The notes under the pieces were generated by a model. It saw only the letters and a list, made by a program, of their open reading frames with translations, made no database searches and was not told the DNA's origin. 64,000 bases of DNA from Anaeramoeba flamelloides (lineage: Eukaryota > Metamonada > Anaeramoebidae). The stretch covers positions 930,001 to 994,000 of the forward strand of contig JANTQA010000076.1 in assembly GCA_027625915.1 (NCBI GenBank), read 5' to 3'. The position numbers and the translations under genes are program-made. Within the stretch, counting starts at the first letter, position 1. Each line of letters begins with the position of its first letter. Shown piece after piece: positions 34,542-46,073 of this stretch.

Positions 34542-36395
34542 TTAAGGGATCAGTCCTCTATGACAACAAGTCAAAATTTTACAATAAGTTATTGGTGATA
34601 TTCTTACTTACAAATTTTGTATATGCCAAGTGTCAAAAAATTATGATCGACTAAGAAACACAAAACAGTTTATTTTTTTAGTGAGATCAATTTTTTTTTT
34701 CAATTTTTTCAGAAAAAGAAAATATTGAAATTGATTTTATTTCCCACATAACAAATTTTTTATTTCCAACATTATTATTATACAATAACAAGTCTTTGTT
34801 GCCAGTAATATTAATATAAAGATTTTTTTTCAACTTTGAGATAATTCTTTTGGTTTGCCAATATATATATATATATATATATTCAACTGATTGAAAAATA
34901 ATTGTATTGATTTAAGAAGATCAGTTATAGTCATTAAATTTTTAAAGTTATTTAAAAAATTTTACCAAGAAATTTTATTTATGTAGTAAGATAAAATTCG
35001 ATTTTTAAAAATTAAAATTTTCTTAAAGATTTTTTGGGAGTTTGTAATTTTATCACAAAAATTCAAAATCAATTTTTTATCTGCAAAAAATGATTAAAAT
35101 CACTATAAGGTATTCTAGTGAATAAGATCAAGCAATTTGTAAAAAAATTTTTTAGCAATTTTTTTTACTTTTTTTGAAAACCAGAAAACAAATTTCTTAA
35201 ATCTTAAGGATTTAGCATAACCATGGATTTCTTTTTAATTAAAGTATGTTGAAATTAGGTTTAAATTATATTAGATCTCCATGGATCAAATATCTCTAAA
35301 AATCTATTTTAATTCCTATTGAACAATAAATATTACATTTTTTACTAAGAATCACTAATTAAAAAGTTTCATTTTGGAATTTTTTTTTTTTAATTCTTTT
35401 TCTAAATCTAAAAATAGAAACTCCGAATAATAGTATTACAGTATTTAATAATTCATCTTTAGAACTTCCAAAAGAAACTATTTTTTTCATTTTTTTGATT
35501 TCAAAGATTAACTCAATAATTTTCATCATAAAAACACAAAGACTGATTTGTTTGGTTTCCTTTTTATAAAATTAATCGTAATATCAATATATTTCCAATA
35601 TTTGAGAAATAATTTGTCAAAAGAATCGATTGGTTTTATTATTTAATTTTTGAAAAAAAAAGAATTTTTTAACAATCTAGATTTTGCCATAAATTTAAGA
35701 AATCTATTTCACAACTTTGGAGTCTGAATATTTATAATTCGGCCTTTAAATTTGTGGCGAAAGGCAAATTATTTTCTGAAACTGTTGGGTTTTTTACTAA
35801 TACATAGTTCATTTTTAATTGATAGATCAACAAATCTTATTACTTGATTAATTGATTTTTTAGAGACATTTGAACCATTAAGCAACTAATTTAGTATATT
35901 CCAATAACAACATACTTTGATTCTAGGCTTCTCCTTGGTAGATGCTAATCCCTAAAGAATAAAAAAAAAAATGCGAAATAGATCTCAATTTCATTGAGAA
36001 ACTTTTGTTAAGCTTCTATCAAACATTGATTTATTAAAACACATGTACTTCAATAATTAATATTGCCTGATATTTATCTTGAAATAAAAATCATTAAAAA
36101 GAATGAAAATATAATAAATATTTCTTTCAAAATCAATACTTTATAACATAAAACAAAAAAAAATTTCTCATTTCCAAGAACTAACTTTTATTAATAAAAA
36201 TAATAGGTGTAACTTATTTTCGTAATTATATTAGAAACTTATGTAGTTTTGATTGAAAAAAAGAGACTTGAATTAAAAAATTGTTTGGATGGGGGTAACT
36301 CATCCATTTCATAAGTCGAAACACAAGTTACATAAATTTTTTTTCAAGATCTCGACATAGTTTCATTTTATTTTTAAAAAATACTATACCCATAA
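34542..36395. mobile_element. TTAA-flanked element, family Y copy A (host of a nested element)
   Basis: The left end TTAAGGGATCAGTCCTCTAT (34542) matches the inverted right end of 57010-58617. The right end near 36395 (ACTATACCCATAA) matches the other end of that copy (ACTTCACCCTTAA). Two stretches, 34542-35203 and 35957-36395, are continuous in the copy at 57010-58617, so the 753 bp between them (35204-35956) are a later insertion. Native length about 1.1 kb. An (AT)n tract lies at 34861-34882. Confidence 0.78.
35204..35956. mobile_element. TTAA-type element, family X copy A, nested in family Y
   Basis: The left end TTAAGGATTTAGCATAACC and right end (read inward) TTTAGGGATTAGCATCTACC match each other and the ends of 48149-49395. 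Internal alignment to that copy holds throughout, apart from the MITE inserted there. No coding frame. Confidence 0.78.
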
Positions 36396-37472
36396 TTTCA
36401 AATTTTCCCTCCATCCCTCGAAAGAAATAAATTAAAAAAACAAGTAAAAATAATTTCATTTATTATAAGAAATTAAATCAATAAAAACTTCTTATTTTTA
36501 TTGATTAAATCACATTATACTTAACTGGGAATTTTTTGGTACCTTTGCACCCCAACATTGCCTAAAATACTTGATTAAATAATTTGTTCATAACAATAGA
36601 TATATAGACTTCAAATAGAAAATTTGATTTAAATGTTGATTATTATCCAATGAATATATATATATATGTTCTAAATAATTTAAAAAGAAAAAAAAATAGA
36701 AAATTAAATTTGAAAAAATTATAAATTATTTTTCAATGTAAATTTTGGTAGATTTTTTCCACAAGATTTTTTTTCAATTTAAACGATTTGCCCAATAGTT
36801 CGACTTAGATTAATGATTGATTTTTTTTTTTAATTTTGACTGTTTTTTAATTTTTGACTTTTAAAAATCTAGGTATAATATAAACAATATTATTGAATAA
36901 TAGACCATATATCAAGGTTTATTTTCCAAGATCTGTATTTATTGAGATTGAAAATTTTGAATTTTACAAATATATTATTCAAATTTTTACTACTAATAAA
37001 ATTCAAAACACAAATCTTGATTCTGAAGATTATTTTAATATCTTTGAATAGTATTTAAGAGTTATTTTTATTTTTATTTAAAAATTTAGTGCTGATTACT
37101 TTATCTATTAAAAAGCTTTTTTATTAAATTAATTCCTTGTAATAAATGAAATTATTTTTACAATTTTTTTTTTTTTTTTCAAGTAATTTCTATTGTTCAA
37201 ATAATCTTTTTCGTAAATTATTCATATTAAGCTTTCAAGTTTGTCCTAAAGAAATGAATTTAATATTTCATTGGTTTAATATTTATTAAAGTTTTCAGAA
37301 AAACCAAAAATGAAAATTTTTTAGTAATATATTTTTTTTATTTGTTTGTTTTATCATAAAATTAACAACTTTTTGATTTTTTAGTATTACTAAACCAATG
37401 TATTGAGTTTTGAATTACTTTTATTGTAATAAAAATTCTTATTTTTAAAATTAAAAAAAAAATAAAATTCTT
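36396..37472. other. AT-rich intergenic DNA, nothing recognised
   Basis: No gene, RNA or bounded repeat recognised apart from a short ATATAT run near 36655. Confidence 0.45.
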
Positions 37473-37993
37473 TTAAGGACCAAGTTTTTAGGTGAAAATA
37501 GTGAAATAATCGATATATTCACCCATGAATAAGTTATGTAATCCAAGAAATATTTGTCCAAGGAGTATTTCTTTTTGAAAAAATGTTAAATTTTCACAAT
37601 TTCAACAATTTTCAGAATTTTTACCTTGTTAGATCATGCTAAATTTTGATTTTAATATTTTAGAATTTCCATTTCAACTTTCAGAACTCACACTGTTTTC
37701 TAGAGCTGTTCTACATATTTTTTAAATTTACTTTTACAAGTTTGAAGTGTATTCAAATTTGAAATGCACTTGAAAATCCCCAAAAGCAATTTTTGAAATT
37801 ATTTTTTTTGTTATTTAAAATTTTCCTTTTCATTGAAAAAGATAGAAAAAACATACTTTGTGAAAAAGTAAAGAAGATAAAAAATGTTTTTTTTTTTTTA
37901 TCCAATTTCTTCCGTGTGAAAATTTTTTTTGAGAAGCGAAAGTGAAATAACACAATTAATCAACCCCCTCAAGGGTGGGAACTTAGTCCTTAA
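37473..37993. mobile_element. TTAA-flanked element, family K
   Basis: 521 bp with TTAA at 37473-37476 and 37990-37993. Ends are TTAAGGACCAAGTTTTTAGG and, inward from the right, TTAAGGACTAAGTTCCCACC. No related copy seen in this window and no coding frame. Confidence 0.62.
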
Positions 37994-39518
37994 GTAAATG
38001 TAAAAATGAATAATTATTATTTTTTTTACTAAAAACAAAAACAATATAATACTAAAAATTGGAAATTTTGACTTTTTTCTTACTTAGTCATTAAACTTTA
38101 TTTTGAAATGGGTATTAGGTGGATTAGTACCTTGGATAGTAGATGGTTCCTTTGGTCACTTGGTTCTTAACTGGATATTTAATGTTATTTGTCCAAAATG
38201 AGAATTCACCAAGATTTCTATTAAGATTTATAATTCCTTTAAATGAATCAAATTAGAAACTCGATCAATCTAACAATTTTTTATTAAGAATAATTGAGTT
38301 TTTTTTAAGAACTCTAGAAATATTTCAGATTAAATATTATAGGGTATACTATTAATTTCAAAAAAAATATAACGAAAATTTCATTCAACTTTCCAAAAAA
38401 AGCTTTTTATATTCATTGTACTTTTTCAAATTTTTAATTCTTAAAATCAGTTTAAATTATTAATTTCCCTCTTTTGGAATTGGAAACTTTTTTGGTTTTG
38501 ATACATATAAATTCAAAATATCTGAAAATTTTTAATTCATTTTCCATTTTACAAATTTGTTTACACAAGCTTTGAAATAACCCATTATATATTTAAATGT
38601 GAAGAAACTTTGTAAAATTGACTTGGTTTTCGAAGATTCTTTCTCTTGAGTTGTTTTATTTGTTGATTTAATAGATTTCAAAAATAGAAATTGAACTAAA
38701 AATTTAATACAATAAATTTGAATTTATGGGTCATTCTTAGGATATTTTTTACGAAAAGCTGAAAGAAAATTTTGATCCTTTTATTTTGCAAATAACAATA
38801 TGTCTAAGTCATTTAATTGAAGAAACATGATTTTCTCCAACATTTATTATTTATTCGTTTTTTATCATTAACTCAAAAAATAGAGATGGGGTTTTATATT
38901 AATCTTCTTGAACTCTCAAGATGAAATTGAAATGAAGAGAACCAAAAAGAACAGATGCGATTATGAATACTTTTCAATCTTGCTTTGAATTCTTATTAAC
39001 TTTTTGAAAAGATTTGGACAGATTCTTAACTTTGACGAAACCTCTCGATTACCATTTTAAAAAAATTTCTTAAAAAAAAAATACTGACTTTTTTTGTGTA
39101 TAACTTCTTTTTTCATAACAGTTATTAAAACAATATTAAGATGCTTTAATCAAATAATACTTAATGTTCCAACAGTGTGACTATGTTTATTTAAATGTTA
39201 TTATTCCCTTTCAGAATTTAAACTATCTTTTGAAGAAATCTTTTATTTCACAAATGAAATAAGAGATTTTTTAACGAAAGTGTCCTACAAAATAATCTGG
39301 ATTCGTAAACGAAAAAATAGATTGTTGAGTGAATATAATAGAATTAAACTCAAATTTAACCCTCAATAAAGAAGATTTTTCTTAATTTTTTATTGTTCAG
39401 GTTTCGTTGGGCTCAACTCTATCAAAAGAGATAAACAAGTTTCTTTTGATAAACAAAAAATGATTTTTCATTTTTCCATTATTTTTTAACTTTTCTTCAA
39501 CAACCTTTTTTTTCACAA
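37994..39518. other. Intergenic DNA upstream of VPS55
   Basis: No gene recognised. The stretch just before 39519 is pyrimidine-rich and should contain the VPS55 promoter and leader. Confidence 0.4.
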
Positions 39519-42500
39519 ATGCAAACAAAACAGTAATTCTTCAATTTTCTTTTATTTGTTACTGATCATTTGATCCACCAAAATTCATCTCTTAATACAA
39601 AACAATTAAAATTAAATACAAAAACAAAACACAAAACACAAAACAACTCTTCTTATTTCACTTCCCAGAATTGTTTTAATTTCAGCTGGTTTAGCTATTG
39701 GATTTTGTATATTCTTTCTCATTCTCTTTTTTTCTGTTTCTTTTAATTTCTGTTTTTTTTCTTTTCTGTTTCTTTTCTTTTCTTTTCTTTTCTTTTCTTT
39801 TTGAAACAATAAACTATTTTTTCTAAACTCAACAAAAACTTTTTTTTTCTTCTTTCTTTTTTTTATTTTTTTGTCAATGAAGTTTTAAATATTATTGCCT
39901 GTGCAGTCTGGGAAAATTGGCTACCATTCCTTGTAATCATCTTTTATGTTTTGGTTCCACTTCCAAAATTGATGTAACAATTTTATACCTATTTTCTTAT
40001 GCTTATTCTTTCAAAAAAAAATAAATAATTTTTTGGTTTTGATCAACTAAAAGAAAATATTCTTGTTTTATTACGAATACCTTTTGATTTCCTTTCTATA
40101 ATTTAAACACAAAAATAACAAAACATTTCATAAAACCAAAAAATAATTTGAAATTATTGTAGTTGTAGTGGAGGTGGTGAAAGTTTTGACTCTGCTGGAG
40201 GGTTGTAAGAATTTACTTTGATTCAAATTCTTTCTTCTTTTTTTTTCTTTTTGTTCTTGACCAACCATTAACAAACAATCTTGTTTTTTTTTTTTTTTTT
40301 TTCTTTTCTTTTTTTTTTTTTAGTGGATCTGATGTTATGGCATTTTTTTTTATCGGCATTTTTGGTATTTCTGGCTTCGGTAAGAGTTTATTTTTAGCTT
40401 TATCTTTTTTAAAGATCGAATTGGGATCCTTTTTAAGTTTTGATATCTTTTCTTATTTGGTATTAATTATTTGGATCTGACATTTTGATTTGATTTTTTT
40501 TTTTAAATTGTGAGAAAAAAAAAAACTTGTAATTCTGAAGATCACAATTACCAAAAAATTGATTTGAGCCAATCTCACTTAATCAATTTTTATTTGGTCT
40601 CTCAATTTGAAATGGTTTATAAAATTTAATTTCGCTTTTGAATATTTGAATTTAATGAATCAAAAACTATAAAGAAATTACCCTTCTAACATTAAGACTT
40701 TTGCGCACACACTATAAGATCACAGACAATGTACAAAATAATCAAAATAATACATAAGAAAAAACAATAAAGTACAAAAAAAGATTGGACAATATCGGAC
40801 AGAATCTTTTTTTTTTTCCAACTCAAACAATAATCTAAGAAAAAAATGTGAGCTTCTATTCAAGATCCTCTCGATAAAAGATTTTTTTTTGTGACTTATT
40901 TGATTAATTAGAGTGTCAGAGTTAAAAAGTGTATAGGCAGTAAATGTTATTCCTATTAATCACAATTATTCTTCATAAGGAATACATTTGGGATATGGAG
41001 AGTGATGAGTTATTGTGTTATTTTACTTTGACTTCTCAAAATGAATTTTCATTCTCAAGAAATCGGACAAAAAATACTTTCTGATGTGGAAAAAAAGTGA
41101 AGCAGGTTAAAATAAGTTCAACACGGTTTTTCATTGGGAACCTTACTGAAACCTGAAAAATAAAAGTAAAATCAATAAAAAGAAGAAACCAATTAACTTC
41201 AAATAATAATTAATTATATTATTTTCAATCAAACCAACCAACACAATTTAAATCTACTTTCATATCAAATTTGTTGATGTAGTTTTGGATATCGCAAAAA
41301 TTGTCAATTTTTTGAACAAATTTCTAATAATTGATCAATCAAAGAAAAATCCCTACCAAAAGATAGTATTAAAAAAACTGTTACTGTGTTGAATCCTTCA
41401 TTTTATCTTTATTTATTTATTTATTCTTTTATTAATTGATCTTACTTTGAATTTTCATTAATGTTCCCAATTAAAAACCGTGTTTCACTTTTTTTCCAAT
41501 ATACTTATTTCGAAAGTTAAAATAAACACAAATAAAAAAAAAATTATAAATCGATTTTTGATTGAAAATTTGAAAAAAAAAAATGACTTTAAGGGATTTT
41601 CAAGTGCAAGTTCAAATTTTAAGATATTTCAAGCCTATAAAAACAACTGTAAATTTTTTTTAGAATATGGTTTCTTGTTAAAGGTGTAATTTTTAAAAGC
41701 ATTTAATTGTTAGAGAGAATTTTGAAGTAACTAAATTTGTGTCTTCTAATTCAAAGTGTCTCGAGACAAAAAAAATTAATACATTCATTAGAAGGAATTA
41801 TAAACTCAATTTAATTTTCAAAAATATTAAATAAAAATTTTGAAAAATACTCTTGATTAAATAACTTAAATTTGAGTATAAAATTAAAAATTAATATGAA
41901 AAATAAAAAATTACATAAATTGTCCTAAATGAAATTTTTAGTAAAAATTTTCTTTTATTTTAAATCTGTTATCACATTTAATAAATTTTTCAGATAAAAC
42001 GTAAAATACTCTCTCATTCTTTAAAAAAAAAAAAAAAATGGAAACATAAAATTTTTATGAAATATCAGAATGAGTTTAAAAATAATTTTTTAATTTGAGA
42101 AATTGAAAAAGAAAATTAATGAAATTTTCTTTTTATATTTAAAAACCAAAAAAAAAACCTAACTTTACTTTTCCAAAATTCAAAAGAATTGAGTAAATCC
42201 AAATATTTAACTCTATTCTTTTAAAATCAAGAAAACCTAATGCTACTTTTCTTGAGGTTTTTGATTTTATTTGTGAAGTGTTCTAGGTTTTTTTGAGGTT
42301 TTCTATTTTATTTTGAAGTGTTCTAGGTTTTTTTTTTTACTTTAGAAATAAACTGAAAATTTATTAAAATTTTCTGTTTATTTCTAAAGTAAAAAAAACC
42401 TAACGAAAATCTATTGATTTTCCGAATAAATAGAAAACTCAGAAAAACTAAACGAAAATCTATCGATTTTTCTAATAAACAGAAAAATCTAAATAAACTA

Positions 42501-43159
42501 CAGGATTTCTATTGATTTTACAAATAAATAGAAAACTCAAAAAAACCTAACGAAAATTCTATTGATTTTTAAAATAAAAATATAACAAGAGAAAAACCGA
42601 AGATACTTTTCAAAAATTCAAAAAAATAGAGTAGAATCGATAATTTTACTCAATTCTTTTAAATTCTGGAAAATATAAAGGCATTTTTTTGTTTTAATCA
42701 ATTTCCGAAATTTTCTTTTTATTTCTTAAATTAAAACAAAACCTAATGATAACCGAGAGTAATTTCAATTTCCAAACTTAAACAATAAAATAATAATAAT
42801 ATTTTTATTACCAAATATTTTTAATGTAATCAGATCGTTTTTAAAAAATCAATGATATAAAATTCATTTATTTTCTTATAAATTTTCTTAAATATTTATA
42901 TAATAGCTTTAACTGCTGTTTTAGTTCATGTAGACAAGGTAATCACATTTTTTCAAGAAACTTTTCCTAAAAAAAAAAAAAATTATCAAAATCCTTTTAT
43001 TAATTTTTTTTTGAAAATTTCTTTTTTTTTTTCTTTCACTTATATTAGATCGAAGTTGCACCGATGATATTATCCTTTATTGGAACAGTTATAGTAGGTA
43101 TATTTACAATTGTTTTCGTTAAACAACTCAATAAACAAGACGATCATGAGGCATTTTAA
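39519..43159 (+). CDS. VPS55: VPS55 / OB-RGRP (LEPROT) family endosomal membrane protein
   Basis: Seven small GT-AG exons: 39519-39532, 39669-39706, 39883-39973, 40163-40204, 40324-40379, 42907-42938, 43049-43159. They join in phase to 384 nt, 127 aa plus TAA, the usual VPS55 length. Four membrane segments match the family in order: IVLISAGLAIGFFLNIIA; then WENWLPFLVIIFYVLVPLP (the WP-LF-FY-PIP block); MAFFFIGIFGISGFA after a Ser/Gly-rich loop; and MILSFIGTVIVGIFTIVF, with a charged tail ending HEAF. VPS55 with VPS68 acts at late endosomes in sorting to the vacuole or lysosome; the animal homologue OB-RGRP lowers surface leptin receptor. Exon 4 could instead start at 40169, a second in-frame AG that removes two residues. 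The first exon codes under five residues and is the least certain. Intron 5 is 2.5 kb and repeat-rich. Confidence 0.92.
41085..41500. mobile_element. Small TIR element in VPS55 intron 5
   Basis: GTGGAAAAAAAGTGAA and CACGGTTTTTCATTGGGAAC at the left are mirrored by GTTCCCAATTAAAAACCGTG and TTTCACTTTTTTTCC at the right. The left arm has about 20 extra bases between its two blocks. Confidence 0.55.
42150..42690. repeat. Tandem and palindromic repeat block in VPS55 intron 5
   Basis: About four head-to-tail copies of a ~50-bp unit (AACCTAACGAAAATCTATTG, then AATAAATAGAAAACTCA) fill 42395-42585. Just upstream is a ~34-bp-arm palindrome around 42370 (TACTTTAGAAATAAAC mirrored). The block is bracketed by two copies of the CAAAAGAATTGAGTAAA-type palindrome (42150-42240 and 42600-42690). 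Confidence 0.7.
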
Positions 43160-43744
43160 AAATGTCAATAATAACACCATAAACAATTATTGACTTTAAA
43201 AAAATAAAAAATAAAAAAAGCATGACTTTATTTGTTATTAATATTTTTATTTATTTTATATTTATTATTTAAATTATTTAATTTCACTACAATTAAACAA
43301 GGGAAAAAAAAAAAAATAAAATAAGGTTATCTTAATTTGATTAAATTTACATAATAATAAAAAATTATTCTAAATTTTTTTTTATTTTTTTTATGTTTTT
43401 TTTTTTATATAATTATTTCTTGAAATAAAACAATTACTTTGGTGGATTTTAGTTCCCTATAAATTTTACATTATTTATTTCAAATCGTATAGAAGTTATT
43501 ATTTTTTTTTGCAATAAAGGAGATTGGTTAATATCCTAGAAAGTCTTTTAACTGATTCTTTCTACTTGAACTTTTTGAACATTTTTTTCAGAATATAAAT
43601 AGAAAAAATTTTAAAATATTCAAACTAAATTTAGTTTCTTTCCAATTTTGTGAAGAATATTCCAAGTAAATATTACTAAACTTTATTAAAATCAAATTAT
43701 TAACATAATAGAATATAATTTCATAAAATAATTAATTTTTTTTT
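43160..43744. other. Downstream of VPS55
   Basis: AT-rich, with AATAAA-like words near 43200 that could serve polyadenylation. No gene recognised. Confidence 0.4.
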
Positions 43745-44150
43745 TTTTATGTATTTAATGAGGAAGAAGTGTAATTTATATACTCTAAATGTACTTATAC
43801 CGAAATTTATTACCCTATCAGAAATTTAAGTGTAAAATCATAGATCTAATAAATATTAATGAAAGAAAATAGTATTTAGCACTGACAGTTTAAAATTATT
43901 CCATTAGAATTTAATTTTTTTTATATCTTATGAGATATTCATCTATCTTTTTCATAGGAAGGATATACCTATCAAAAATAATCAATATTTTAAATTATTT
44001 CCTTATGTTTATATTTTAAATATAAAGAGAAAATTTTGTTAAAAGTTTTTAACTGGTTACAACTTAATATTTATACAAGTACTTTGTAAATGTCTTAAAT
44101 ATTATATTTATTGAACTTGAAGGAAAACCTAAATATTTTTGGGTTACAAA
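43745..44150 (-). mobile_element. LINE 3' tail, degenerate, copy 2
   Basis: Minus-strand sequence is collinear with 47360-47780: the CTTCCTATGAAAAAGATAGA phrase, the ATAATTTTAAACTG stretch and a CTTCTTCCTCAT end followed by an A-rich tail (43730-43750). Several stops; a truncated, old copy. Confidence 0.62.
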
Positions 44151-44207
44151 TAAAGTTTTTTTACATTTTTTATTGTTTTAAAATATTATTGGAGATGGGG
44201 AGGGGGG

Positions 44208-44887
44208 GGCAGTTGTAATTGGTGAATTACTTGGATTTAAAGGGTTAGCATGGATATTAGAAGAAAAATTATTTTTTAAAAATTTTTATAATTGAAATCA
44301 TTTTTTCACATTTCTACACATTTTTGTTTTTTTTTTTCGATTTTTTATTTTAAAACGATAATCGTTTTGCAAAAAAAAAATTATTACAAGATCAATAGTC
44401 ACTTGGTAAAAACGTGTTTTCTAATTTTATTGAAACTGTAGAAATGGTTGTTGAGAAATGATATTGATTTCTATTGGAATTTTATTAAATTCTTGATCTT
44501 GGATTTACAATTAAAACTGAAATTTTCACTTCATTTTCATTTCCTTTTTCAAATAAAGACCAGAGATCCGAACCTACTTTTTTTTTGAGACTATATTTAA
44601 AATAGAAAAATATCTAGAAAATAAAGTGAAAATTGTTTCCTATTTATTATTCAAATACAAGTAGGAGATCAAAAAGAACATTCTTGATTTTCTCTAAATT
44701 GAATTAGTAAGAATTTGAGTTTTTTCAATTTTTAAGAAAATCTATTGATTAATTAGATTTATTTCAGACCGGTATCAACAATTCTTTGATGTGTATTATT
44801 CTGATTATTTTTTATTTGTTCTTCAAAGGTCAATTATATAAAATAATTGATATTTGAAAAAAAAAATTCATGTAACTTTGACTGAAA
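44208..44887. mobile_element. TIR element, family Q copy 2 (left end eroded)
   Basis: Collinear with 31820-32508: GCAGTTGTAATTGGTGAA, TTAGAAGAAAAATTAT and CTTCATTTTCATTTCCTTTT in order, ending AACTTTGACTGAAA. The left terminus has been replaced by a G-rich run. Confidence 0.72.
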
Positions 44888-46073
44888 CAACTATTACCTC
44901 CTTCGTTACAATACATCAAGTAAATTTTTCTGATAGATGTATATAAAACTTGTCTTAAACAAACATTATAAATTTAATAAGAATCTTTAATCAGAAAATG
45001 AAACAAACAGCATAATAATAGGAATGTAAGATGGTTTCATTAATGGGGTTACTTGGTTCACCATAATTGAAATAGATATTAGTTATTTTATTTTTGAAAA
45101 ACGAAAACGCAATGTACTTGGTTACCCAAATATATACTGATTACTACTTTTAATCATAAAATGTGGGCCAGATGAGAATGATAAAAGACAACCAAGTCTG
45201 AAGTAAATAATTATCGAATTATCATTTAAAGATGAACCAAAGATAAATCTAAAAAGCATTGTTTTTATAACATGTACAAACAAAAGATAAACACTTTTAC
45301 TTTTAATGATCTCATGATTAAATTCAAAAAGAAAATACAAAAAGAGAGAATAAGATTTTCACACATAAAAAGATAAAACTTGATTTTTTTTTTATGATTA
45401 CATTAGACTTGGTAAGAAAACGAAAATGATGAAAAATTTGTAAAAAAATAATTTTCAACACAAATATTTTCAAAAAAATACTAAAAAATATAACTTTTAT
45501 CAAGATCTCTTCCCTTCACATAATTTTAAGTCGTTAAGTGTGATGTTATTCAATAAATAAACTTCACTTCCAATAGAATACCTATGGTCCTTAAATAAAT
45601 AATTTCTTCTCGTATATTTTTCAATTGACTGTAAAGATAAGATTCTAAGACTTTATTAGTTTTGTTTTCTAGAAGTGTTCAAAAAAAGATCATTTTTTGA
45701 TTAATTTCAGATTATGCAAAATAAAATAATTTTTTCAACCGAAAAGTGAACAAAAAAATAGAAGTGACTTAATTACAAAGTCTAGTATTTTATTCAATAA
45801 GTGTTAAACAAACAATTCTTTCCAACATTTTGAAAAAATAATAAATTCAAATTAAAAACGTTATCAAACACATTTCCAAAATCTTCTTGATAGTCAATTG
45901 AAAGATTTGAAATTTACTGTTTTTTAAGTTTCAACAATTCCTCTTTTTCACAAAATAAGTATCTCATTCAATTCATTTTATATAAAATAATTTCCAACTT
46001 TCAAATTTTTTTTCTTTTCAAAAATTCCAACAGTTTTCGGATCAAAAAACAAACACCAAAAAGCTTTAAATTT
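44888..46073. other. Intergenic DNA upstream of the kinase gene
   Basis: No gene recognised. A short open frame on the minus strand (45122-45340) has no family features. The promoter should lie near 46000. Confidence 0.4.
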
